A DNA stretch of 64,000 bases. Source: Paraburkholderia xenovorans LB400. Its GTDB lineage: Bacteria > Pseudomonadota > Gammaproteobacteria > Burkholderiales > Burkholderiaceae. The notes beneath the pieces are model-generated. The model saw nothing but the letters and a program-made list of their open reading frames with translations, did not search any database and had not been told where the DNA came from. Shown here one piece after another: positions 9,225 through 18,001 of this stretch (the first letter of the stretch is position 1; every line of letters starts with the position of its first letter). The translations under genes were made by a program, and so were the position numbers. The DNA is taken from positions 3,286,001-3,350,000 of the forward strand of contig NC_007951.1 in assembly GCF_000013645.1 (NCBI RefSeq), read 5' to 3'.

Positions 9225-9240
9225 AGCCGAGCGGAAACTC

Positions 9241-10284
9241 ATGACTCCGACGATCAAAGATGTCGCCGCCCACGCCGGATTCTCCATCGCCACGGTATCG
9301 CGCGCGATCAACGCGCCGCACACCGTCAACCCGGTCACGCTCGACAAAGTGCGTCAGTCCATCGACGCCCTGCACTTTCGCCCCAGCCCGCTCGGCCGCC
9401 AATTGCGCGGCGAACGCACGCGGCTGATCGGCGTCATCCTGCCGACGCTCGCCAATCCCGTATTCGCCGAATGCCTGCAAGGCATCGACGAACTCGCTTC
9501 GGCGCAAGGCTACCGGCTCATGCTGATGACCACGCAGTACGACGCCGAGCGCGAACGCCACGCTATCGAAACGCTGCGCGAACAGCGCGTGGAAGGCCTG
9601 ATCCTGACGGTCGCCGACGCCGACACACATCCGCTGCTCGACGAACTCGACCGCGCAGGACTGCTGTACGTGCTGATGCATAACGACACGGTGCGCCGTC
9701 CATCGGTCGCGGTCGACAACCGTCTCGCCGCCTATGACGGCGTGCGCATGCTGATCGCCCACGGCCATCGCCACATTCTCATGCTCGCGGGCACGCTGGC
9801 CGCCTCCGACCGCGCGCGTCAGCGGCATCTCGGCTATTCGCAGGCAATGCAGCAAGCGGGCCTCATGCCGGCGCCCGCGCTCGAAGTCGATTTCAATGCG
9901 GAGGAACTCTCGCCCGCGGTGCTCGCCCATCTGACGAGCGGCCCGAATCGCCCCAGCGCGCTCTTCTGCAGCAACGACCTGCTGGCGATGGTGGTGATGC
10001 GCGGCCTGCGCCGCGCGCGTCTGCAGATTCCAAACGACATGTCGATTCTCGGTTTCGACGGCCTCGCAATGGGCGAACTGCTGTCGCCGCCGCTTGCCAG
10101 CATCTGCGCGCCGAATCGGGAAATCGGCTGCGCGGCCTGGCAGCGTTTGCTCGCGCGCGTGACCGGCAGTTACGAAGCGTTGAACGAAACGTCGCTCACG
10201 CTGACCTTGCCGCACAGCTTGCGCAAGGGCGCCACCATCGCGGCGATTTCGAACCGCAATGAGCCCTCGCGCGTGCTCGCCTGA
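9241..10284 (+). CDS. LacI-family transcriptional regulator
   Basis: The 347-residue protein begins MTPTIKDVAAHAGFSIATVS, the classic LacI helix-turn-helix at residues 4-23, followed by a hinge around residue 50 and a periplasmic-binding-protein-like effector domain (LIGVILPTLANPVFAECLQGI onward, with SNDLLAMVVMRGL and ILGFDGLAMGELLSPPLASI). The ATG begins exactly at the DNA-binding domain; a longer frame upstream runs across the tRNA and is not coding. The downstream ABC importer operon begins 472 bases later, and both genes are preceded by the same operator-like sequence, so the operon is its likely target. The effector is unknown. Confidence 0.92.
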   Translation: MTPTIKDVAAHAGFSIATVSRAINAPHTVNPVTLDKVRQSIDALHFRPSPLGRQLRGERTRLIGVILPTLANPVFAECLQGIDELASAQGYRLMLMTTQYDAERERHAIETLREQRVEGLILTVADADTHPLLDELDRAGLLYVLMHNDTVRRPSVAVDNRLAAYDGVRMLIAHGHRHILMLAGTLAASDRARQRHLGYSQAMQQAGLMPAPALEVDFNAEELSPAVLAHLTSGPNRPSALFCSNDLLAMVVMRGLRRARLQIPNDMSILGFDGLAMGELLSPPLASICAPNREIGCAAWQRLLARVTGSYEALNETSLTLTLPHSLRKGATIAAISNRNEPSRVLA

Positions 10285-10756
10285 ACACGTTAGCTGCGCA
10301 ATACGAATGACGCGCAAAATCAGGCAAAAAACCCGACGTTAAATAAAACGCCCTGATGACTGGCGCCCTGGCGTCCCGGCCGGACTATCGACCTTCAAAT
10401 CTGCAGCATCCCGGGATTCCCTCGAAAAACATTCCACGACTGTTTAGCAGGACCGCAAACAGATAAGAGCAGCGCAGTCTTTGGAAGACCACGTCTTTTA
10501 GCGTTTCGATGCTCGACCCGAAGCACCCGTCCGTCTTCTTCATGACACTCTTTACACCCACGCCGTAACGGCAACGCACACGTCATAGCGTCGTCACATA
10601 CGTTCCCGATAATCCGCTCGACGAAAACGTTTACATCCCGGACAGCACGGCATGCCCGCGCGGTCCGGAAGCCGCAAAACGTGACGTGCATTCCGTCCGT
10701 TCATTCGTACCCGACACAACCGCTGAAGCCACCTTGTCCATCTCTGGGAGATTGCA
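10285..10756. other. Intergenic region with operator upstream of ABC importer operon
   Basis: No gene is supported. The region carries the end of the lacI-type transcript and the operator-like site at 10608-10635; the promoter of the importer operon is expected just beyond that site. Small frames in the region lack ribosome sites and family resemblance. Confidence 0.6.
10608..10635. promoter_or_regulatory. Candidate LacI-family operator in front of ABC importer operon
   Basis: GATAATCCGCTCG is followed by ACGAAAACGTTTACA. This repeats the sequence ahead of the lacI-type gene, with one extra base between the two parts. The core GAAAACGTTTAC is at 10623-10634, about 120 bases before the first gene. 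Confidence 0.6.
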
Positions 10757-11806
10757 GTGACCCGTCGTTCCTCCACCGCTTTTGTTCGGGTGCGTCAGTT
10801 GGCGCGCGCCGCGTTTGCCGCATCGGCACTCGTATTGACTCTGGCCGCGCCGTCGCTCGCGCACGCCGACGAAACCGCGATCTGCTACAACTGCCCGCCC
10901 GAATGGGCCGACTGGGCAAGCCAGATCAAGGCGATCCAGCAGAAGACCGGCATTCGCGTGCCGTTCGACAACAAGAACTCCGGCCAGTCGATCGCCCAAC
11001 TCATGGCCGAGCAGAAAAGCCCGGTCGCCGACGTGGTGTATCTCGGCGTTTCGTCGGCATTCCAGGCGAAGGACAAGGGCGTGATCCAGCCGTACAAGCC
11101 CGCGCATTGGGATGACATTCCCGCCAACATGAAAGACCCGCAGGGCTACTGGTTCTCGATTCATTCGGGCACGCTGGGCTTTTTCGTCAACAAGGACGCG
11201 CTCGAAGGCAAGCCCGTGCCGCGCTCGTGGGCCGACCTGCTTAGGCCCGAGTACAAAGGCATGATCGGCTACCTCGATCCGTCGAGCGCGTTCGCCGGCT
11301 ATGCGGGCGCGGTCGCGGTGAATCAGGCGCTCGGCGGCACGCTCGACAACTTCGAGCCGGGCCTCGACTGGTTCCGCAAGCTCAAGGCCAATGCGCCGAT
11401 CGTGCCGAAGCAGACCGCGTATGCCCGCGTGATGTCCGGTGAAATTCCGATCCTGCTCGACTACGATTTCGACGCCTATCGCGCGAAGTACAAGGATCAC
11501 GCGAACGTCGAATTCGTGATTCCCAAGGAAGGCACGATCTCGGTGCCGTACGTAATGAGCCTCGTGAAGGGCGCGCCGCATGAAGCGAACGGCAAGAAGG
11601 TGCTAGATTTCGTGCTCTCCGACGAAGGCCAGAAGCTGTGGGCCGACGCCTATCTGCGTCCGGTCCGCGCGAATGCGATGACGCCGGAAACCGCCGCGAA
11701 ATTCCTGCCCGCGAGCGACTACGCGCGTGCCAAACCGGTGGACTTCGGCAAGATGGCGGAGAAGCAGTCGAGCTTCGGCGAGCGTTATCTGCAGGTGATG
11801 CATTGA
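10757..11806 (+). CDS. ABC transporter substrate-binding protein (extracellular family 1)
   Basis: This is a periplasmic binding protein of the ferric/phosphonate-type family. The 349-residue protein begins at GTG with GGGAG placed six bases upstream. A long signal peptide ends at AHADE (about residue 37), then comes ICYNCPPEWADWASQIKAIQ, a binding-protein fold with WFSIHSGTLGFFVNKDAL and PRSWADLLRPEYKGMIGYLDPSS. It is the first gene of a five-gene operon (binding protein, two permeases, ATPase, phosphodiesterase) downstream of a LacI-type regulator. The phosphodiesterase makes a phosphodiester or phosphonate ligand plausible, but an iron or polyamine ligand cannot be excluded. Confidence 0.88.
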   Translation: MTRRSSTAFVRVRQLARAAFAASALVLTLAAPSLAHADETAICYNCPPEWADWASQIKAIQQKTGIRVPFDNKNSGQSIAQLMAEQKSPVADVVYLGVSSAFQAKDKGVIQPYKPAHWDDIPANMKDPQGYWFSIHSGTLGFFVNKDALEGKPVPRSWADLLRPEYKGMIGYLDPSSAFAGYAGAVAVNQALGGTLDNFEPGLDWFRKLKANAPIVPKQTAYARVMSGEIPILLDYDFDAYRAKYKDHANVEFVIPKEGTISVPYVMSLVKGAPHEANGKKVLDFVLSDEGQKLWADAYLRPVRANAMTPETAAKFLPASDYARAKPVDFGKMAEKQSSFGERYLQVMH

Positions 11807-12627
11807 CCGACGTCACGTTCCCGCTGCGCTGGCGCATCGCATTGATCGCGCCCGCGCTGGCGGTGTTCATCGCCTTCTGGCTGTTGCCGATGGGCGTGCT
11901 CGCGCAACTGAGTGGCGACGGCCACCCATTCGCCACCTATCGCGCGATGCTGACCAATCCGCGCTACATGTCGAGCCTCGGCGCGACGGTTCTGCTGTCC
12001 GCGGCAGTCACGGCGGCGACGCTGGTGCTCTCGGTGATCGCGGGTCTGCTGCTGGCGCGCCGCGAGTTTGCGTTGAAACGCACGCTGCTCGCCCTGCTCA
12101 CGTTTCCGCTGGCATTTCCCGGCGTGGTGGTCGGTTTCATGGTCATCATGCTGGCGGGACGCCAGGGACTGATCGGCGCGCTCTCGCTGAAACTCACGGG
12201 CGACCGCTGGGTGTTCGCGTATTCGATGAGCGGGCTCTTTCTCGGCTATCTGTACTTCTCGATTCCGCGCGTGATCGTCACCGTGATGGCGTCGGCGACC
12301 AAGCTCGACGCGTCGCTCGAAGAAGCCGCGCGCTCGCTCGGCGCGTCGCCGTGGCGGATCATGCGCGACGTCGTGCTGCCCGCGCTCTCGCCGGGTCTGA
12401 TCGCAGCGGGCGCCGTGTGCTTCGCCACCGCGATGGGCGCATTCGGCACCGCCTTCACACTTGCCACGGACATCGACGTGCTGCCGATGACCATCTACAC
12501 CGAGTTCACCCTCAACGCGAACATGGTGACGGCCGCCGGGCTCTCGATCGTGCTCGGCCTGGTGACGTGGGCGGTCCTGGCGTTGGCGCGCAGCGTGAGC
12601 GGCTCGGCCGTGGCGGCAAGCGCATGA
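11803..12627 (+). CDS. ABC transporter permease (inner-membrane subunit 1)
   Basis: This 274-residue permease has about six membrane segments and the cytoplasmic coupling motif EEAARSLGASPWRIMRDVVL, which contacts the ATPase. The best start is a TTG overlapping the TGA of the binding-protein gene (TTGA), giving LTDVTFPLRWRIALIAPALA; the frame open further upstream only overlaps the previous gene. The stop overlaps the next gene at ATGA. The overlaps point to tight translational coupling. Confidence 0.87.
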   Translation: MTDVTFPLRWRIALIAPALAVFIAFWLLPMGVLAQLSGDGHPFATYRAMLTNPRYMSSLGATVLLSAAVTAATLVLSVIAGLLLARREFALKRTLLALLTFPLAFPGVVVGFMVIMLAGRQGLIGALSLKLTGDRWVFAYSMSGLFLGYLYFSIPRVIVTVMASATKLDASLEEAARSLGASPWRIMRDVVLPALSPGLIAAGAVCFATAMGAFGTAFTLATDIDVLPMTIYTEFTLNANMVTAAGLSIVLGLVTWAVLALARSVSGSAVAASA

Positions 12628-13637
12628 ACCGCATGCCCGGAACCGGCGCTGACAGACCTGCTGAGAAGCCCGCTGGCAGCCCCGCTCCCGGCACTTCTGC
12701 CAAACCTGCGGCCAGCCCGGAAAACAGGACCTCAATGAACTCCATCGCCACGCCTTTACAGGCCGCCACGAAGCCGCGCTCGTGGCCGCGCCTGCCTTCC
12801 GCCAGAACGTGGCTCGCCACCGGCCAATGGCTCGTCACGCTGCTGCTGTGCGCGTTCCTGATCGTGCCTGTCGTCATGTCGATCATGGCGGGGCTGACGG
12901 TCAACTACTTCAAGGGCGTGTCGAGCGGACTCACGCTGCGCTGGCTCGCGGAAGTGTGGACGCAATATCACGGCTCGGTGTTTCTCTCGCTCGAAGTGGC
13001 GGCGGCGACCCTGGTCGTCACGCTGCTGACCGGCGTGCCCGCGGGTTACGTGCTCGCGCGCAGCAAGACGCGTCTTTCGCGCATCGTCGAAGAGTTTCTG
13101 GTGCTGCCGATCGCGCTGCCCGGTCTCGCGTCAGCGCTCGCGCTGCTGGTGGTCTACGGCGGCTTCACGATGTTCCGCATGAGCGCGGCGTTTATCGTGG
13201 TCGGCCATGTGGTGTTCACGCTGCCCTTCATGGTGCGCGCGGTCGCCGCCGTGTGCGCGAGCAGCGATCTGCGCACGCTCGAAGAAGGCGCGGCGAGTCT
13301 CGGCGCGAGCTTCCCGCAGCGCTTCCTGACGATCGTGCTGCCGAACGCGCGGCCCGGCATCGTGGCCGGCGCGCTGGCGGTGCTGACGCTCTCGATCGGC
13401 GAATTCAACCTCACGTGGATGCTGCACACGCCCGATACCAAAACGCTGCCGGTAGGTCTCGCCGACACCTACGCGTCGCTGCGCATCGAGATCGGCAGCG
13501 CCTACACGATTCTGTTTTTCATCATGACGATGCCCCTGCTCGTCGCGATGCAGTGGCTCGGCGTCGATGCGACCGGCCAGCGCAGCGCGGCGAAAAAGCG
13601 TGCTGCCGCCTCCCCTTCGAAGTCCACCCAGCCATGA
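12624..13637 (+). CDS. ABC transporter permease (inner-membrane subunit 2)
   Basis: This second permease has six predicted membrane segments starting near WLVTLLLCAFLIVPVVMSIM and the coupling motif EEGAASLGASFPQRFLTIVL. The ATG at 12624 overlaps the previous stop (ATGA) and gives 337 residues with a proline/alanine-rich N-terminal tail. A second ATG at 12735, preceded by AGGAC, would give 300 residues and is a real alternative. It partners the upstream permease and the downstream ATPase. Confidence 0.85.
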   Translation: MNRMPGTGADRPAEKPAGSPAPGTSAKPAASPENRTSMNSIATPLQAATKPRSWPRLPSARTWLATGQWLVTLLLCAFLIVPVVMSIMAGLTVNYFKGVSSGLTLRWLAEVWTQYHGSVFLSLEVAAATLVVTLLTGVPAGYVLARSKTRLSRIVEEFLVLPIALPGLASALALLVVYGGFTMFRMSAAFIVVGHVVFTLPFMVRAVAAVCASSDLRTLEEGAASLGASFPQRFLTIVLPNARPGIVAGALAVLTLSIGEFNLTWMLHTPDTKTLPVGLADTYASLRIEIGSAYTILFFIMTMPLLVAMQWLGVDATGQRSAAKKRAAASPSKSTQP

Positions 13638-14692
13638 AACTCGCTTCCGTTCCCGCTGCTGTACCCATTGCGCTGACGCAATGCGCGAAAACGTTTCGCG
13701 GCACGCGCGTGCTCGAACCGCTCGACCTGCATATCGGCGCCGGTGAAACGCTGGTGCTGCTCGGGCCGTCCGGCTGCGGCAAGACCACGACACTGCGCAT
13801 GATCGCCGGGCTCGAAACACCGGACGCGGGCGGCCGCATCGCGTTCGGCGACGACGACGTCACCGCCCTGCCGATCGAAAAGCGCCAGGTCGGCATGGTG
13901 TTCCAGAGCTACGCGCTGTTTCCGAACCTGACGGTGCGCGGCAACATCGGCTATGGCCTGAAAATCAAACGTGTGCCGGCCGAAACCGTGCGCCAGCGCG
14001 TCGACGAATTGCTCGGCATGATGCGTCTGACCGCTCACGCGGACAAACCGATCGATCAGCTCTCGGGCGGCCAGCGCCAGCGTGTCGCGCTCGCTCGCGC
14101 GCTCGCGGTGCAGCCGCGCGTGCTGCTGCTGGACGAACCGCTCACGGCGCTCGACGCGCGTTTGCGCGACGCTTTGCGCAGCGAGATGAACACGCTGCTG
14201 CGCGAGCTGGGCATCACGACCGTGTACGTCACGCACGATCAGGCCGAAGCGATGGAACTGGGCGACCGCATCGTCGTGATGAGCGCGGGGCGCATCGAGC
14301 AGATCGGTTCGCCGCGCGAGATCTATTACCGCCCCGCCAACCGCACGGTCGCGCAGTTCGTCGGCACGATCAACCGGCTCGCGGGCGAGCGGCGCGACGG
14401 CATGCTGACGACCACCGGCGGCGCCGTGCCGCTGCCCGCAGGCTCTACCCACGCGAGCCAGGCACACGAAATTTTCTTCCGTCCCGAAGACGCTTATCTT
14501 GCCGACCCGGCTCATGCGCAATTGCGTGGCCATATCGAAAGCACCGCGTTTCTCGGCGAACGGACACGGCTGACGGTCGGCGGCGCCGCACCGGACGCGC
14601 TGCTGATCGACGTAGCCGGCCGGGTGGAATTGGCGCGCGGCACGCCGGTCGGCATTTCAATCGCGCAGGACGCGTTGATTGCGCTATCGTAA
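13634..14692 (+). CDS. ABC transporter ATP-binding protein
   Basis: This 352-residue ATPase has Walker A GPSGCGKTT at residues 44-52, the Q-loop VFQSYALFPNL, the signature LSGGQRQRVALARAL, Walker B VLLLDEPL and the switch histidine in VYVTHDQAEAMEL. It also has a C-terminal TOBE-type domain from about residue 260 (HEIFFRPEDAYL). The ATG overlaps the preceding stop (ATGA). The long form with the C-terminal domain is typical of spermidine/iron/phosphonate-type importers. Confidence 0.92.
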   Translation: MKLASVPAAVPIALTQCAKTFRGTRVLEPLDLHIGAGETLVLLGPSGCGKTTTLRMIAGLETPDAGGRIAFGDDDVTALPIEKRQVGMVFQSYALFPNLTVRGNIGYGLKIKRVPAETVRQRVDELLGMMRLTAHADKPIDQLSGGQRQRVALARALAVQPRVLLLDEPLTALDARLRDALRSEMNTLLRELGITTVYVTHDQAEAMELGDRIVVMSAGRIEQIGSPREIYYRPANRTVAQFVGTINRLAGERRDGMLTTTGGAVPLPAGSTHASQAHEIFFRPEDAYLADPAHAQLRGHIESTAFLGERTRLTVGGAAPDALLIDVAGRVELARGTPVGISIAQDALIALS

Positions 14693-14737
14693 TGAAGCCG
14701 CGCTGTTGTCATGGCGCGCTATAAAAAGGACATCCCC

Positions 14738-15565
14738 ATGCTGCTGGCTCAAATTAGCGACCTGCATATCAAACGGCCCGGCGCGCTCGCTTACCGCCGC
14801 GTCGATACCGGCGCCTATCTCGCACGCTGCGTCGCCGCCCTGAATGCGCTCGAACCGCGTCCTGACGCGGTGATCATGACCGGCGACCTCGTCGATCAGG
14901 GCGATCCCGAACAGTACGAGCACCTGAAGACACTGCTTGCGCCGCTGGAAATTCCCTACTTCATGCTGGTCGGCAATCACGACGAACGCGCTGCGTTGCG
15001 CGCCGCGTTTCCCGATCGCAAGGAACTGGCGAGCGGTGGTGAGTTCGTGCAATACGCGGTCGATCTCGGAGCGCTGCGACTCATCGCGCTCGATTCAATG
15101 GTGCCGGGCCAAAGCGCGGGCGATCTATGCGACGCGCGGCTCGCCTGGCTCGCCGCTCAGCTCGATGCGGCCCAAGGCAAGCCGACCATCGTCGCGCTGC
15201 ATCATCCGCCGTTCGTGTGCGGCATTGGGCATATGGACGAACTGCGGCTCGATCCCGCCGCCGCCGGCAGACTCGCGGCGTTGATCGCGCGCTATCCGAA
15301 CGTGGAGCGGGTGATCTGCGGGCACGTGCACCGGCCCATGTTCGTGCGCTTTGGCGGCACGATCGCCTCCGCGGTGCCGGCGCCCGCGCATCAGGTCGCG
15401 CTCGATCTGCGCGAAGATGCGCCGTCCGCGTTCATGATGGAGCCGCCCGCCTATGCGCTGCATCACTACGATCCGGCAACCGGTATCGTCACGCATCATG
15501 CGTATGTGGATGCCGCCGATGGGCCGTATCCTTTTTACGAGCCCGAGGGCGATCTGATCGATTGA
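14738..15565 (+). CDS. Metallophosphoesterase, GpdQ/CpdA-like phosphodiesterase
   Basis: This is a cytoplasmic calcineurin-like phosphodiesterase with all five metal motifs: DLH (ISDLHIK, residues 7-13), GD (MTGDLVDQG), GNHDE, HHPP and GHVH. The start gives 275 residues beginning MLLAQISDLH, with AAGGAC nine bases before it; an upstream ATG at 14711 would add nine unlikely residues. The sequence resembles the glycerophosphodiesterase GpdQ, including the start, the PEQYEHLK region and the YHxxHY-type tail. It ends the importer operon, so it probably hydrolyses the imported phosphodiester; cyclic AMP is another possible substrate of the family. Confidence 0.88.
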   Translation: MLLAQISDLHIKRPGALAYRRVDTGAYLARCVAALNALEPRPDAVIMTGDLVDQGDPEQYEHLKTLLAPLEIPYFMLVGNHDERAALRAAFPDRKELASGGEFVQYAVDLGALRLIALDSMVPGQSAGDLCDARLAWLAAQLDAAQGKPTIVALHHPPFVCGIGHMDELRLDPAAAGRLAALIARYPNVERVICGHVHRPMFVRFGGTIASAVPAPAHQVALDLREDAPSAFMMEPPAYALHHYDPATGIVTHHAYVDAADGPYPFYEPEGDLID

Positions 15566-15575
15566 CGCTCGCAGC

Positions 15576-16061
15576 TCACGCGCCGATGAAAGTCTCATGC
15601 ACGCGCCGGGACGACCTGAAATACGGAATCCCGAGCGCGGCCGCAACGACCGCCTGCATGACGCCGTCGTACGGAACGGCAATGTCGATGCCAATGGCGT
15701 GCGTCATGTAATCGCCGAGCAGATATGCGCCGGTACGCATCACGACAATGGCGACGAGCCATGCTTGCACCTGCGCCACAAAGCGCGCCGATCTGCGCCA
15801 CGCGAGCAGCGCCAGCCAACCCGCGCCAGCAACGATGAACGCGCCCGTCACCACGTCGCAGCCGACCATCGCGATCACGGCGCGATACCAGCCGTGCGTT
15901 TCGCGTCGTACGAATACGGCCAGCAGTTCCCATTCGAGCATCAGCTTGAGCGGATCGCGCATCGTAAGCGCCGTATGGAGCACCCAGGCGGCAAGGCAGG
16001 TCAAGGCGAGCAGCAGCCAGCCGCGGATGCGCAGAGATTCATGGCGAGTGGTCGAGGGCAT
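15576..16061 (-). CDS. DUF2569-type inner-membrane protein
   Basis: This 161-residue protein has four hydrophobic segments (about residues 13-32, 62-82, 95-115 and 125-142) in the arrangement seen in DUF2569 proteins. The segment ILRDPLKLMLEWEL-like (MRDPLKLMLEWELLAVF) sits between the first two. The family has no established function. The gene is convergent with the phosphodiesterase, whose stop is only ten bases away, and no strong ribosome site is visible. Confidence 0.65.
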   Translation of the reverse strand: MPSTTRHESLRIRGWLLLALTCLAAWVLHTALTMRDPLKLMLEWELLAVFVRRETHGWYRAVIAMVGCDVVTGAFIVAGAGWLALLAWRRSARFVAQVQAWLVAIVVMRTGAYLLGDYMTHAIGIDIAVPYDGVMQAVVAAALGIPYFRSSRRVHETFIGA

Positions 16062-16320
16062 GGAGTCGTTCTGATAGTCGTGTGGGTCGGATAGCCGGAT
16101 AACCGGATAACGCGCGCCGATTCTACGAACGAAAACCGAACGACCATCTCATTTTGTTCGCGCGGCGTTTTCAAGCGGCGCTTTTGCAGTGACCCTGTTC
16201 ATGCGAGCCGTATGCGGCGCTTTCTCGGCGCTCGCGGCCGTCAGCACGATCCGCCTCGCTCCGGTATGATCGGCACGCTTGAGGACCGCGCATGGGCCGG
16301 TCCGTCGACCGCCCTCTCTC

Positions 16321-17523
16321 ATGTCCACTTCCAACGCGTCCACCCCCGCTTCCGCCGACCGGTCGCTGCGCGGCCTGCTGCTTCTGCTCGCCACCATCGC
16401 CGGCGTCGCGGTCGCGAACATCTATTACAACCAGCCGCTGCTCGACGACTTCCGCCAGTCGTTTCCGCATAGCGCGTCGTGGGTCGGCGCGGTGCCGGCC
16501 GTCACGCAACTCGGCTACGCGGCCGGCATGCTGCTGCTGGCGCCGCTCGGCGACCGCTTCGACCGGCGCCGTCTGATCCTGCTGCAGATCGTGGGAATCT
16601 GCGTCGCGCTGGTGGTGGCGACCGCGGCGCCGACGCTGTCCGTGCTGATCGTCGCGAGTCTCGCGATCGGGGTGCTGGCCACCATCGCGCAGCAAGCCGT
16701 GCCGTTCGCGGCGGAACTCGCGCCGCCGGCGGAACGCGGTCACGCGGTCGGCACGGTGATGAGCGGTTTGCTGCTGGGAATCCTGCTGGCGCGAACGGCC
16801 TCGGGTGTGATCGCCGAATATTTCGGCTGGCGCGCGGTATTCGGCGCGTCCGTGGTCGCGTTGCTGGTGCTGGCGGTCGTCATCATTCTGCGTCTGCCGA
16901 AGAGCCAGCCCACTTCGACGCTGCCCTACGGCAAGCTGCTGGTGTCGATGTGGCATCTGCTGGTCGAGCATCGCGCGCTGCGCGAAGCGTCGCTCACCGG
17001 CGCGGCCCTGTTCGCGGCGTTCAGCATTTTCTGGTCGGTGCTGGCTTTGCTGCTGGCCGGCGCGCCGTTTCATCTCGGGCCGCAGGCGGCCGGGTTGTTC
17101 GGTATCGTCGGCGCAGCAGGCGCGATGGCCGCGCCGCTCGCCGGCAAGTTCGCCGACAGGCGCGGACCGCGCGCCATCATCACCGTGTCGATCGTGCTGG
17201 TGGCGATTTCGTTTGTCGTATTCGGCGCATCGGCGAAAAGCATTGCGGGCCTGGTGGTCGGCGTGATCATTCTCGATATCGGCGTGCAGGCCGCGCAGAT
17301 CTCCAATCAGTCGCGCATTTACGCACTCAAGCCGGACGCGCGCAGCCGCGTGAATACGGTGTACATGGTGGCGTATTTCATTGGCGGAGCGATCGGCTCC
17401 GGCGTGGGCGCGGCCGTGTGGCCGGCTTTCGGATGGCTCGGCGTGAGCGCTGCCGGGCTCGTGTTCGCCGGGCTGGCGGCGTGGAATCATCTGGCGCTTC
17501 CCGCTCGCGCCGCGAAGGTTTAG
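16321..17523 (+). CDS. MFS transporter (arabinose-efflux-like permease)
   Basis: This is a 400-residue major facilitator protein with twelve expected membrane segments. The first carries ANIYYNQPLLDDF, a hallmark of one drug/sugar efflux subfamily, and the loop after the second segment carries the MFS motif-A-like GDRFDRRRLIL. The second half has the corresponding GKFADRRGPRAII loop. The ATG at 16321 (MSTSNAS) is preferred over one 14 codons upstream because the hydrophobic start follows, though neither has a clear ribosome site. Its substrate is unknown and it stands alone. Confidence 0.88.
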   Translation: MSTSNASTPASADRSLRGLLLLLATIAGVAVANIYYNQPLLDDFRQSFPHSASWVGAVPAVTQLGYAAGMLLLAPLGDRFDRRRLILLQIVGICVALVVATAAPTLSVLIVASLAIGVLATIAQQAVPFAAELAPPAERGHAVGTVMSGLLLGILLARTASGVIAEYFGWRAVFGASVVALLVLAVVIILRLPKSQPTSTLPYGKLLVSMWHLLVEHRALREASLTGAALFAAFSIFWSVLALLLAGAPFHLGPQAAGLFGIVGAAGAMAAPLAGKFADRRGPRAIITVSIVLVAISFVVFGASAKSIAGLVVGVIILDIGVQAAQISNQSRIYALKPDARSRVNTVYMVAYFIGGAIGSGVGAAVWPAFGWLGVSAAGLVFAGLAAWNHLALPARAAKV

Positions 17524-17551
17524 TCAGTCGTCCCTTGACTGCGCAGGGCGC

Positions 17552-18001
17552 TCATTTGCCGTTCCGCGCGTGCGCATAGTCGTGCAGCGCGTCGATCACC
17601 CGGTCGAACTCGAACGACTTGTCGTAAAAGTGGCGCACGCCATACTGCTCGCAGCGCTCGCGGTAGGCAGGCAGCGCATGATTGGTCAGGACCGCGGCGA
17701 ACACCGTGTCGATCAACCCTTCCCGTTGCAGGTAGGCCAGTACCGGCACACCCGAACCCTGCTTCAACTGCAGGTCGACGATCACTGCGTCGAACGACTC
17801 GTCGCTCAACAGGGCGATCGCCTCGTCCGCCGAATCCGCATAGGCCGCCACCTTGAGCAGACCGGAGGCGTCGATCGCTTCCACCAGGCTTCGGCGAATC
17901 AGCGGCGAATCCTCGATCAGCAACACGCGCAATGGCGTGCGGCTGGCCGGCTCGGCAACAGGGTTGGATTCGCTGTTCATCGGCATATCTCGATCGTCCA
18001 T
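17552..18001 (-). CDS. Response regulator, receiver domain only
   Basis: This is a 149-residue stand-alone receiver domain. LRVLLIEDSPLIRRSL supplies the acidic pocket, FDAVIVDLQLKQGSG the phospho-acceptor aspartate, AVLTNHA the conserved threonine and FYDKSFEFDRV the conserved lysine. It has no output domain, so it probably acts by protein interaction or as a phosphate sink. Its ATG overlaps the TAA of the upstream LuxR-type regulator (TAATG), so the two are co-translated. Confidence 0.88.
   Translation of the reverse strand: MDDRDMPMNSESNPVAEPASRTPLRVLLIEDSPLIRRSLVEAIDASGLLKVAAYADSADEAIALLSDESFDAVIVDLQLKQGSGVPVLAYLQREGLIDTVFAAVLTNHALPAYRERCEQYGVRHFYDKSFEFDRVIDALHDYAHARNGK

Noticed and set aside
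8794..9240. N-terminal extension of the LacI-type regulator by 149 codons
   Set aside because: The extension crosses the tRNA-Leu gene and the operator; the true protein starts exactly at the helix-turn-helix (TIKDVAAHAG).
13686..13700. GCGAAAACGTTTCGC inside the ABC ATPase gene resembling the LacI operator
   Set aside because: It is inside coding sequence, is not perfectly symmetric and lacks the conserved GATAATCCGCTC part seen at the two real candidates.
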